Positions 23,700 to 49,024 of a stretch of DNA of 64,000 nucleotides are shown here, piece by piece. The first letter of the stretch is position 1; the number at the start of each line of letters is the position of its first letter. The DNA is from Apoda limacodes (Eukaryota > Arthropoda > Insecta > Lepidoptera > Limacodidae), in NCBI GenBank assembly GCA_946406115.1, contig OX291557.1, positions 7,286,501-7,350,500 of the forward strand, given 5' to 3'. Under the pieces are notes generated by a model. It had not been told where the DNA came from. It ran no database searches and saw only the letters and a list, made by a program, of their open reading frames with translations. Made by a program: the position numbers and the translations under genes.

Positions 23700-25490
23700 A
23701 GCTATAAGTGTAGCTAGAGTTATTCTACGTAAAGTTTGGTTACTAGATATCATTATTCCTGCGGGAACCTTGCGCCGGAATAAAAAGTAGCCTATGTCCT
23801 TCTCCGTTACCTCAATAATCTCTGTCCAAAAAATCACCCAATTTGTTGAAATAACAAAGAAACAAATAGACCTTCACAAATATAATAAATTACTTAGGAT
23901 TAGGATAGCATTGAAGAGAGCTATGACATCGCATACGCATTAAAATCGTTCTGTTCACCAAATGTAAACAAACAATGTAATAAACAGCGCATCCAATGCT
24001 GCTGCCGCTGCTGCTGTTGAATGCGGTCCGGAAGTTACGTCATAGCGCATTCATTTTTGGTCAACAGAACGATCGAATGTGCGCATAGACAGCATTGAAC
24101 GCATTAAATGCGTATAATGCTTGTCAACAAAACGCCTCATTAATAAAATATAGATGGTAAGTAGTATAGGAAATAAATATGTACAAAACTTAAAGACTGT
24201 CTAGAGGCAGCAAATATAATTAGCTGTAAATAATTGATTAATGCATTAGTGACTGTGCAATGAAAAGTAACGTGAGGCGCAAATGCATGCTGCAATAGTA
24301 CAAGTATATACGCTACACACTATGATGTTGGAATCGCAAAGTTGCCATGCTTAGATCAAGTATAATTTATTATTACAGATGTATCTATAACAAAATAAGT
24401 TCCAAATTTCTCGACTTTGACTATTACAGTAAGTCATTACGATAATAAGTACTCCAGGGGACTGACTCCCGACGATAATCCCAATTTCAATAGTTTCAAT
24501 CGTTAGACTGTCCATAATTATTTCCGTAAGTCATCAAATCTAGTTAGTTCTCTGCAATGTGAATACATTACAGGTTTACATGTATTACATTACAGGTAAC
24601 CATAGAGCTGATGACGTTTTCTCTGTGTGTGATGCAACTGTGCGACCGAACTCAGTTATCAATGCGGCTACAGTCAGAGACAAATTTTCAAAACAACAAT
24701 AATCGACTTGACTGTACTTGTACGTCTTATGAATAAATGGTATGCCTTCTGAGAACCTTCCGTAAGTACAAATTTACCCGCGCAAACATGTCCCCACTGA
24801 CAATACAATTTATATGAGCATGTCTACCACCTATTTACTACTTCCGCTCCTTTACCGGCGACATAAAAGCTATATTTCATTGAAGAGGGGTCCTATTAAC
24901 AGTTTATTCTCACTATTACAAATTACTGAGAGTACGCGCAATGATGCTATAAAGATAACGGGGCACGTAGTTCTTCAATGGGCTGGGTCAGTAATATAAT
25001 TTAACGGCATTGGTAGGTTAGTTGATTGGTATTATTAGTGGTGGACAGTGTTGAATTATTGCAAACTTCGTTGTACCGGAAATTGGTTACCCACGTGAGA
25101 ATTATTGCGTGGCGTTTATAACATAGGGGCCCTAAATGATACTAAGGTTTTGTCTGAAGAATTTTTTTTTTTGTTTTCTATGTAATAATGTCTAATGAAT
25201 TATGTGAAATTTTTTAATACGTTCTACTATTGTGTTAAAATATTAAATAATGCTTTTAATTTTAATTCCAAGGATTGGAAATAGGCTACGGTGACCGCTT
25301 TCCATTAGGGGGGCCGTTATTTTTTTTGCCACATTAATGGTATAAAAAAAACAGTTATAGTGCGTTTAACCACCAATTTAAATTTTGTGAGAAACGACAG
25401 ATTTGCGCTTTCGTTGGAAAAGATTTAAATTGGAAGAAGAAATGCAATTGCAAAGAAGTAATGCAAAAAAAAAGAAAAGAATCTAAATAT
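23700..25490. other. No gene; one imperfect inverted repeat
   Basis: At 23948-24071 CGTTCTGTTCACCAAATG and its near-complement CATTTTTGGTCAACAGAACG face each other, with CTGCTGCCGCTGCTGCTG between. Otherwise no recognised feature. Confidence 0.5.
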
Positions 25491-25550
25491 TGCCTTTTTT
25501 TATACCACTAAGATGGCAAACAAGCCTACGGTCCGCCTGATGGTAAGCGG

Positions 25551-26161
25551 TCACCGTAGCCTATGGAAGCTTGCAACACCAGGGGCATCACTCGCGCGTT
25601 GCCGACCTTTCAGAAATCTAATAACTTCTTTTTTGAAGAACCCCATACTGTAGTCCTTAGAGAAAACCTTGGCAGGGAGCTCATTCCACAACCCAAGCGT
25701 TCGCGGGAGGAAGTTTCTCTGAAACCGCACTGTACGCGACCATTTAGGTTCTAAAGTGTGAGAATGAATTCCCTGCCAATGGCGAGCGGTGCGATGGTAG
25801 AAAGTAGCCCTGGGCATCATTTCGAACAATTCCTCAGAACACAATCCATTGTACAAGCGGTAGAACACACACAGGGAGGCAAAGTCTCTCCTCAGACTTA
25901 AGGGCTCGATACCGCAAGTGAGATTGGGATCGTCGACAATTCTCACAGCCCGTCGTTGAACCGAGTCAAAAGGGCCAAGCTGGTATCCGGGTGCACCCGC
26001 CCAGAGATGGCAGCAGTACTCCATATGGGGCCGGACTGCCCCGACGTGAAGTACTGCTTCGCTCTGTTGAGTACACCAAGTTTTTTGGACGCCAGCTTTA
26101 CCTTGTCTAGCAAATGATCAGAACTGAACATCGCTGGAGATGTCAACGCCAAGGATCCCAA
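25551..26161 (-). pseudogene. LINE ORF2 C-terminal fragment
   Basis: SKKLGVLNRAKQYFTSGQ, then after a frameshift [80 protein letters not shown] and a stop at 25551. This is the conserved C-terminal domain shared by all copies of this LINE in the window. Confidence 0.88.
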
Positions 26162-26318
26162 TGCTCTTGGAGATGGAGAGGGGAGTGTTCTGGAATTGTG
26201 GGACTACAGTGAATAGGGTTTTCTTAGCGGTGAACGCGCAGACTTGTGTCTTTGAAGGGTTGAATCGGACAAAGTTTTCCCGCCCCCAGTCAGAGATCTT
26301 GGACAGACCGATCTCGAT

Positions 26319-26680
26319 TTAAGACACAAGTTCTTCACGCTTTTCCTCCACAACGGAACGTGGGATGCTTGCACGGCCCGTGTAATAAGCGTCTCCAGTA
26401 CTGTCATCTGCATAGCAATGTATTTTGTTGATGTCCAACATATCATTGATGTGCAGTAGAAACAGCGTAGGAGACAGCACAGAGCCTTGCGGGACACCAG
26501 CATTTATGTCCATGCTATCAGAGCAACTACCGTCAACTACGGTTCGTATGCGTCTGCCGGACAAAAAGCTAGCCACCCATTTGCACAAACCCTCGGGCAC
26601 TCCGTAAGAAGGCAACTTTGATAGAAGACCCCGGTGCCAGACCCGATCGAACGCCTTCGCTATGTTTAGGCTACATGCCA
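26319..26680 (-). pseudogene. LINE reverse transcriptase palm fragment
   Basis: The minus strand reads AKAFDRVWHRGLLSKLPSYG, VASFLSGRRIRTVV, AGVPQGSVLSPTLFLLHIND and CYADDST: motifs A-C of a non-LTR reverse transcriptase with the catalytic YADD preserved. The frame breaks after about 120 residues. Confidence 0.9.
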
Positions 26681-26922
26681 ATGCCAATGCTTATTTGAAA
26701 AGCTTTAAAAAAATTACAACCGTTTTAATTTTAGTCTAGGTTTAGGCAAGAACGGAATTATATTTTGTTAAATACCAACATTTTAATGACAGATCTGTCA
26801 TAAAAATGAAAAACAAACACTAGAAAATAAAAAAATAGAAAACATGGAATTGATGTATGAAAAATTTTGTAAAATAAAAGTTATATCAGATATAGAACAT
26901 TTCTGCCGCGGCCCGCAAACGT

Positions 26923-26964
26923 AGCATAACCGGGCGATCGTGGATCACAGACTCCGGTTATGCT
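26923..26964. repeat. 11-bp perfect hairpin
   Basis: AGCATAACCGG and CCGGTTATGCT flank a 20-nt loop. It is in GC-rich sequence compared with its surroundings. Confidence 0.7.
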
Positions 26965-27438
26965 CAGTTGTGGCCGAGGCTTGTGTAGTGCTTTTTTCAA
27001 ACATGCGTGTAAAAAACTAATTATATAGACACCTGTATCGATAATAAGCGAAGGCGTGCACTAGCCCTATTTTTTAAGGTAAAGCAGGTGGCTCTCTGAT
27101 ACTGTACTGCAAAGACGATTTATCCTAAAGAAGCTTGTGCAAGATATGGTCGCATATCGTAGCATGTTTAAGAAAAAAACAATTCTTATAGTTCTATTTC
27201 ATACATTAGGTATTGTAACCATCTGCCAAGCTTCCCGTCTACCAAGCCATATCGGCCTTTCATACCCAATATAAAATTTTATGAAAAATTAAATTTAATA
27301 AAAATAAAAGAACAAATTAAAAACTAAAATAAATTGTTATAACAAAATTTAACCGGAAACGGTGTCGTGGCGGGAGTTATTTTAAAAATTCAAATTTTCG
27401 CGCCCGAAGAGCAACGACCAATGAAAACGCGCTAGCTA

Positions 27439-27465
27439 CTCCACAGTGCTCCACAGTGCTCCACA
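27439..27465. repeat. 10-bp tandem repeat (CTCCACAGTG)
   Basis: Two and a half copies of CTCCACAGTG in a locally GC-richer patch. Confidence 0.7.
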
Positions 27466-27625
27466 AACCAGGAGCTGCGTGCGCCGAAATAAAACATGGA
27501 TACCCCCGGGCCCTGATTTTCTCTCAGCGGCCCTGTATATATATAAGTATTAAGCATAGAATTAAGAACCTGATAGTTGTCAAACATCGGCAACAACTGT
27601 CACAAATGTAAATAGTAAACATCGA

Positions 27626-27650
27626 CTGATGATGCCCTTGTAAGGCGAAA
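27626..27650 (+). ncRNA. Hammerhead-like core motif (weak)
   Basis: CTGATGA, a 3-bp stem GCC/GGC with a 7-nt loop, then GAAA is the order of conserved boxes in a hammerhead ribozyme. Penelope-like elements and other retroelements carry such ribozymes. I could not pair stems I and III convincingly, so this may be chance. Confidence 0.2.
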
Positions 27651-27683
27651 TATTTCTGCTTTATTGTGTTTTTTATAAATAAA

Positions 27684-28467
27684 CTAGCTGACCCCGCGAA
27701 CGTTGTTTCGCTTTTTTAAATCAACTGGCGCACCAACCTATTGTGAAAGGGTCGTACTAATTCAGAAACCTTCCCCGGCATGTGCATAACAACTTACCAA
27801 AATTTCATTACATTCGGTTTACCCTTATGGCGCGAGACCGACTCGCACTTGACTCTGTCTGACTCGCACTTGACCCTTTTTTCTTTCTCAGAAACCTTCC
27901 CCGGCGTGTGCATAACAACTTAACTAAATTTTATTAAAATCGCTTTACCCTTAGTGCGCGAGTCTGACTCGCCCTTGACAGTTTTTTTCTTTCATAAAAA
28001 CCTTGCACTAAGACTAACAAACACAACATAAAAAAATACCCGAATTGGTCCAGCCGTCTTCCAGTTTTCCTTAGTGCGCGAGTCCGACTCGCACTTGACC
28101 ATGTTTTTCTTTCATAAAAACCTTGCACTAAGACTAACAAACACAACATAAAAAAATACCCGAATTGGTCCAGCCGTCTTCCAGTTTTCCTTAGTGCGCG
28201 AGTCCGACTCGCACTTGACCATGTTTTTCTTTCATAAAAATCTTGCCCTAAAACTAACAAACACAACAAAAAAATTACCCGAATCGGTCAAGCCGTCTTC
28301 GAGTTTTCCTTAGTGCGCAAGTCCGACTCGCACTTGACCGTTTTCCTTATAAACCTTGCCTTAGCAATAACGAACACAATAAAAAAGAATTATCCAAATC
28401 GGTCCAGCCGTTTCAGAGTTTTAGCGAGACCAACGAACAGCGTTTTATTTTTATATATATAGATAGA
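27684..28467 (+). repeat. CTAGCTGACC-family dispersed repeat with internal 120-bp tandem units
   Basis: Starts AACTAGCTGACCCCGCGAAC and ends TTTTATATATATAGAT, the borders typical of a very common lepidopteran repeat. It contains ATCGGTCCAGCCGT and many GTGCGCGAGTCCGACTCGCA blocks. A second copy is at 59024-59660. Transposon class not established by me. Confidence 0.75.
27990..28320 (+). repeat. 120-bp tandem repeat, nearly identical units
   Basis: Bases 28021-28080 and 28141-28200 are identical, and the flanking 60-base blocks differ by only a few bases, giving a period of exactly 120. A third, more diverged unit follows. Because 120 is a multiple of three, the opposite strand shows a repeated 40-codon open frame that is not a gene. 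Confidence 0.92.
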
Positions 28468-28821
28468 TGTATTTAAAAGTAAAATATTTATATTTTAGTA
28501 GTAAAATAATGTACTAACTTTATATATGTATGACAGAGATCGTAATTTTCAAAGGTTTAATTGATATTTTGATGCAGTAACATAAAAGACCTGGCGCAGA
28601 ATAATATACTGACGTTTTTCCAGTTACTGACGAACTATAGGAAGAAAGTCAGGTTTGGGCTGATACTGATACTTTAACTCTTTCCTTAAGGATATTTGCA
28701 GAGCTTTAGCATGATGGACATGAGTAAGACCAGCTAGTAGGTACTTACTTTGATTCTCGTATTGATAGAGATTATGTCGAACTAGGGTTAAAGTTAGAGA
28801 GTTACTAATTTAAACTAACTT

Positions 28822-29022
28822 ATTAAACGCGCTGTTATTGGGCAAAATACCTTTTTCCCCGACGTTTCGGCTGGGTTACACCAGCCTTTGTCACGGGTAG
28901 ACTGGCGATGCGCGGCGTCATCGGCTTCGAGTGGAGGCGTCCTATTGAACTAACCTCACTCGAACAGGACGCCTTTTCGACGTCGGGAAAAAGGTATTTT
29001 GCCAAAAGACAACGCGTTTAAT
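28822..29022. mobile_element. 201-bp inverted-repeat (MITE-like) element
   Basis: The left arm ATTAAACGCGCTGTTATTGG…CTTTTTCCCCGACG is complementary to the right arm CGTCGGGAAAAAGGTATTTT…ACGCGTTTAAT, about 43 bp with a few differences. Between the arms lies a GC-rich loop with its own hairpin (GGCTGG…CCAGCC). No coding capacity. Confidence 0.75.
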
Positions 29023-29384
29023 CTCCGTTTATTTTTTAATTAGGGATCTTGTTTTACTCACGGCTTGTGCTGTGGCTGTATCAGTCGAAATAAATACCTA
29101 TGTCGGAAAAACATAGCGGATGTTGTTTATAAATAGTTTTTTGCTATCTTAGACATTATATATAACAGCACAAGAATAAGGCCCCTGCATATTATACAAC
29201 ACAAATTGTTTTAGGGACACTTAAATCCCTAAAAATGAACCCAAATTAAGTAACAGTATCCAAGTAAAAATAACTGCCGCGTGGCCTGGTTAGAAATACC
29301 ATAACAGGCAGACATATATGTCAAGTGCTCATAAGACAACATCTTTTGGACTTACGATGCATACCTGAGTCAAAGGCAAGGTAA

Positions 29385-29450
29385 TGTTTTTTTTATTTAA
29401 ATTAGGTTTTTACAAACACTTTTGAATCGCCAAAGTTATTAAACACATTT
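29385..29450 (-). mobile_element. LINE 3' tail fragment
   Basis: The minus strand reads GGCGATTCAAAAGTGTTTGT then AAAAACCTAATTTAAATAAA, nearly the same as the 3' end of the LINE at 36150-36945. Confidence 0.7.
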
Positions 29451-29487
29451 TTTTGAAATTTTTTATTTTATTTTATTAAGAACTAAG

Positions 29488-29712
29488 TCATTCTTTTCGA
29501 TTGATGATTTTGGAGCACACGTTAAGCTTGCGGAATTTGTTGAAGAAATGGTGCCTTTTAGGGTTTTTTATCCATGGCACTTCGTCCAAACGGGGTCTCC
29601 GTTTATTGCTGTCACTCACGTGTCCGTCCGTCGTCTGGCACACAGGTTTTACAGCCCAAACAGTTGGGGCTAGTCTTAAAATTTTCACAGTATAAGCATC
29701 CTGGTGACCCAA
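29488..29712 (-). other. Unassigned 74-codon reading frame
   Basis: It ends in a basic stretch, NPKRHHFFNKFRKLNVCSKI. It lies between two LINE-derived fragments on the same strand and may be retroelement-derived. I do not recognise the family. Confidence 0.15.
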
Positions 29713-29756
29713 AGCCAGACAAATAGTGCATCAAAAATAGTCCAAAAAAAATCTCC

Positions 29757-29932
29757 TTTTTGGACTCTAAAGGTCTCTCAGCTCATTTAGCGGCGAGCGC
29801 TTAAGGGCTCGCCGCGGGAGCAGCTTCGGCTTGGGTTGTCGCTCTTGGGGACGTACCTTCGACCAGTGTAAGCCTCGAACCCTAAGGTGAGTCAGCGCCA
29901 GGAGGGGAGTTCCCCGTTACGCGGTTACTATG
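29757..29932 (-). mobile_element. Jockey LINE 3' UTR fragment
   Basis: The reverse complement contains GTAACGGGGAACTCCCCTCC, GGTTCGAGGCTTACACTGGT and CCCCAAGAGCGACAACCCAA, matching the 3' UTR of the Jockey copy at 18780-19130. Confidence 0.85.
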
Positions 29933-30415
29933 ACTGTGCAAAGCTGCTTGATTCCATCATACAATTAACCTGTTTTACATAATAGTGTGACTATTCTAAA
30001 CGCTCAAAAGAATGAAATAGGGTCATAGTTTGTATAAAAATCAATAGCAGGTCACACGCAAAAGAATTGTATTAAACAGGTAAAAGAATGTTTGATTCTG
30101 TTGTTGACACGCCTTTGCTCGTTTTTAGGCAAGACGCCTGATAAAATTTGTGTATATTCAAATATTAATTACAAAATATAAATAATACTTTTATTTTCAT
30201 TTCATGTCTTTACTCTTAAATAATTATTATGTCTTTTTGATTCCTTAAATAATAGTAGATACAGAAATTTCGCCGGGATATCGAAATCAAAAAAAAAAAT
30301 AGGTACCTTATTAAGAATCTGTCCCGGAGCCTCACAAAATTGACTACTCTTTAAAAAGAAAGAACACTAATTCGGTGCCATTACCTGTCTCTCTTCTATA
30401 AAATAAAAAATAAAA

Positions 30416-30695
30416 ATCGGCCAAGTGCGAGTCGGACTCGCGCACAAAGGGTTGCGTACCATTATCTACAAAAAGAAGCAAAAAACACGTATGTTGTATG
30501 GGAGCCCCCTATTTTTTTTTCTGTTTTTTAGTATTTGTTGTTATAGCGGCAACAGAAATACATCTTTGTGAAAATTTCAACTGTCTAACTATAACGGTTC
30601 ATGAGATACAGCCTGGTGACAGACGGACGGACGGACGGACAGCGAAGCCTTAGTTATAGGGTTCCTAATTACCTTTCAGGTACGGAACCCTAAAA
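30416..30695 (+). repeat. Dispersed repeat, apparently complete copy (GGGTTCCGTAC-type ends)
   Basis: Starts CGGCCAAGTGCGAGTCGGAC then a GGGTTGCGTACC block. It ends with four GACG repeats, AGCGAAGCCTTAG, and GGTACGGAACCCTAAAAA, so the near-terminal blocks are roughly inverted. It ends about 270 bp downstream of the PRMT7 stop, outside the coding region. Confidence 0.7.
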
Positions 30696-30816
30696 ACTAT
30701 AGAAAGAGACAACTACTCACCGCGGATTCACTTCGTCACTTTCACACTTTTGCGACCGTTTTTACTTCACAACTGACTAGGTTAAAACCTGATGCACTAT
30801 TATAATGAAACAGGCG

Positions 30817-30822
30817 TTTATT
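30817..30822 (-). promoter_or_regulatory. Candidate PRMT7 polyadenylation signal
   Basis: AATAAA on the minus strand, about 143 nt downstream of the PRMT7 stop codon and the first perfect hexamer I found there. No transcript evidence is available from sequence alone. Confidence 0.5.
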
Positions 30823-30964
30823 AAACTTGATTAAATCTCTCAATATAGCTGTGGCCTTGAATGTAAATAAAAACATAATTTTAATTCATTTTAGAATTAA
30901 ATATATTATCGATTGAATTATTTCATGGGTACAACGCAAAATATATCACTTTAAAAATAACTAA

Positions 30965-45771
<14,807 letters not shown>

Positions 45772-48700
45772 TTTAATACTTTTTTTTGTCACGTATCTGT
45801 ATCTGGAAGCAATGAATTCCCATTACTTACGTATTTACATCGTATTTATAAAATGGGCCGGCCAGAAAAAAGTTTGTACCTTTGTAAACAAACAGCACTA
45901 AATCTTTTTAGGAAAATAATACAATTCATTCGATTACGTGAGAAGTATATTTAAGATATTGGTCACGATAAACTTTTTCTATCTATTTATAATTTATTTT
46001 TGCATTTAAAGGAAACAAGACTTGTTGAGGTTAGTTTTCTTTTTATTATTTTTTTATGGCCTTACAACTTAAAGCTAGTTTTTAGCAAAGATAAAGAAAA
46101 AATGAACGACGCATTTCCTAAGACAAGTTTCAATCGAAAAATCCGTTCATTGTAAATACCAGCAGCACTACTGGTAGTGCTTTCCCAAAACCACTTTTTT
46201 AACTTCCTCGTTGCGATTTGGAACACACCCTTAAAGTATCGAAAACGCTGTTACGTGGGCGTCGGCTGAATAACTCTACATTATTTGTGCCAATTATCGA
46301 AAATCACTTATGTTTTTTTTTATACTATATGGAATGTGGTGTTCCTTTTTTATTTAAGTCTAGTATGATATTATTACTTTTATTTTTTTTTATTACTTTT
46401 TTTCATTCAACTAGCTCATAGTTGGTTTTAAAATTGAGAATATAGATATTAATTGTATTGAATAATGAAATGTTTTTGTTTTAAGTAGGTACCCAGTTTA
46501 TCTTAAATAAATTGTTATAAAAATATTACGTACTTACGTAAAAACATTTTAGCTTTCTAGTTATGAAAATCTGGCTATACATAATATGAATCCGTTAAAT
46601 TAGAAATTAGACTAATACTTATAACACAGATTTTAAATAACACCATCATATTTAATAACAAAATGTTGCTTATGATGTGAAAATATAACAACTATTAAAG
46701 ATTCAATATAGGTACTGCAGCGGGTGGGGGCGTAAAGACGCTGCTTACTACCTATTTCTTATTAGGTGTCGGGAATCTCTGCTAATAATAACACGGTTTA
46801 GGGAGATCTTTTTATATTAGTCTTTTTATACATGAGAAGAGTAAGCACCATTTAGAACATATTCTAACTAGAAGAATTATTATACAATTAAGACTTAGCT
46901 ATCATGTTTCTTCGGTCTCCAGGTCATCCTTAATCCACGTCGGGTTGCTTTCGGATTTACAATATAGGTACATCTATTTGTCTACGACGGTGGCAGCGTT
47001 TCGAATATATTTGATACTGGAGTATCTGACCATGAGCTGATTGGCAATGTAAACCCATTATAAATATTCTAGGGCTCCCTGATAGAGACAAGAATCGACC
47101 CTACAAGTTTATTTAGACTTGTCCGATCTATATTTTTCACTGGAATGTCAATCAATGAAAATTATTGACATATTCGGTGTTCCGATTGTTTATATTCAAA
47201 AACACACTGACACCATCTATTATATTTTAGTAAAAACACTATAAAGTATTTGCTGCGTAAAAGCATTCGCTAACATATTTACTTCCTTTTTACATAACAA
47301 GAGGTCGTAACCTCTACATATTTCCCACCGATCGGCCAGATAATTATAGCAACTCGTTGCGTATAATTTTCTATTCGCTACCTATAAACTACCCATCGAA
47401 ATCACAAATGGCGGGAAAAAACCCTACTGATTTTAACCAAAAACCGGGACACTTCGTCAAGCGATGCCAAGCCATATGCAAATGGTAAGTTAACTAATTC
47501 AGAATCCGTTTTGGATTTTAGTTAACTTTACTCCGGATAAACCACGGTAAGGATCCGAGAGATATGGCACCACCTACCTCCTTATCGAACACTAACTGTT
47601 TAAATGTTGGGCAAATTCCCTTTAAATCAATTCATTAATAACGCCAACACAAAAAAGTTTTACATTTTTGACTTTTGAAGTCAAACTTCAACAACATTAT
47701 ACACCATAAAATCTTATTAACCTACGTTAATTACATTATTCACCAATTCATTCTAGCAAAACAGAAGCTGATCACAATTAAGCCTATACCTTACTTTATT
47801 TTACACATCTTTCAGTTTTTCTTATAAAATAAAATCTCTCGTCCTCCTAACTTCCATTTACATTTATTGCATTTAATTCTATTCAAAAAACTGTAATGCA
47901 GCACAATAAATCCTTCGCGTCAACCAGTGTTCATTTGATTCTAATTTCAAATCTCGCTTTAGATCCTACCCGTTATCGAACTACTGTTAATCCCTAACTA
48001 AGCATCACCTTTTTCTGAATAGGAAGGCACACAAAAAAATTAATAAACAATCTATAAATACAACGGTCCTTCATACTCATTTATACCTTTTTCATCAAAA
48101 ATTCAAAATAAAACCAATATTAAGATACTCATCTTAATTAGACTTGGTAGCGCATCACCATACATTAAGTGCAATACCTACCTAACTTACTTTAACATCG
48201 TGCAATAACACGAAAACTCCTACTTTTGGCTTGCATTAGCCTTTATAAACCATCGTACTTCATATTTATTCCATTTCTAATTAACTAATAAACAACTTTA
48301 CTAAATACCTATAACTCCTTATCAGTTACTAAATTCATCAACTATGAGAATATTTATTTTACATCAAATACCTACCATACATCCTGAGAATCTTATAAAC
48401 TTTCATTAATTGAACTATAATTAAACAAAGTTTTCTTTTTCTTTGAGAAATCCAATGTATATCCTATCGCGCATATTTTCAAATTGTTAAACCTTTACTT
48501 AACATTTATTACCTTTATAAGAATATGAAGAAAATTACGTCATTTACACGTTCCATTCTATTTAAAACTTTTCTTTTCCCTTGCTAACTAATAATAAAAT
48601 TCATCAATCACAATAACAATTCATTTCCTTGAATTACCCTAACTTATTTATACAATATACCAATAAAAAATCATTACCTTTATATACTTTATTCATTAAA

Positions 48701-48886
48701 GTCATATGTCATGTTCGCATTTCAACTCGCACTCACTGTAGTGTTTTCAGAGTCTGTACGCTGTTTCTGAACGAATCTCATTTGCAGGTTTTGAACACAG
48801 CCTCGTAGATTTTAAGTGGTAACACTTCACATTAATGTCAAAGTTATGTCACTCAACTCATTTTTTTTACACGACGTTTTTCTATC
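45772..48886. other. Divergent intergenic region between PRMT7 and CYC1
   Basis: About 3.1 kb separating two start codons that point away from each other. It should contain both promoters, but I see no clear TATA box in either. The last 1.1 kb before CYC1 is mostly a G-poor tract. No convincing gene or transposon was recognised in it. Confidence 0.6.
47641..48720. other. Strand-asymmetric, G-poor tract upstream of CYC1
   Basis: For more than a kilobase the plus strand consists almost only of A, T and C. My rough hand count is about 75 G in 1,080 bases, whereas C is clearly more frequent. No tandem period and no reading frame is evident. The skew ends close to the CYC1 5' region. Confidence 0.6.
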
Positions 48887-49024
48887 ATGGCGGCCACTGT
48901 CGGCAGGATTTGTGGGGCACGTCTTTTGAAAAATTATGGTGTAATCACACCACAGGTACTCATTCCAGCAAAAAAAGATATCCTGAAAATATCCAATAAA
49001 AAAAATCTATTCCTTTTGCGAACA
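48887..49024 (+). CDS. CYC1: CYC1 coding exon 1 (presequence)
   Basis: Encodes residues 1-46, [18 protein letters not shown] through LFLLRT, rich in Arg/Lys and lacking acidic residues except one Asp, as in mitochondrial targeting sequences. The donor is GTAAGT. An earlier GTACTC after CCACAG is out of phase with exon 2. Confidence 0.93.

Larger units (their letters stand above)
25494..26680 (-). mobile_element. 5'-truncated LINE copy with intact YADD box (CR1/Jockey-like)
   Basis: The minus-strand copy runs from RT finger/palm to the 3' UTR and a short poly-A (25494-25500). It is the best-preserved RT of this family in the window. The 5' end is truncated within AKAFDRVWHRG. Confidence 0.9.

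Noticed and set aside
27934..28269. Minus-strand frame with three 40-residue repeats, looking like a repeat protein
   Set aside because: It is the shadow of a 120-bp DNA tandem repeat inside a dispersed element; 120 is divisible by three.
28850..28925. Second hammerhead-type ribozyme on the minus strand (stem GGCTGG/CCAGCC then GAAAC)
   Set aside because: The box before the stem reads GTGACAAA, not CUGANGA, so the conserved core is not met.
45772..45792. Upstream extension of PRMT7 from a GTG codon
   Set aside because: Animal nuclear genes rarely start at GTG; the ATG at 45771 starts the conserved MKVFTQ N-terminus.
48887..48954. Alternative earlier donor in CYC1 exon 1 (CCACAG|GTACTC)
   Set aside because: It leaves a phase of 2, incompatible with the phase-0 start of exon 2, and removes part of the basic presequence.
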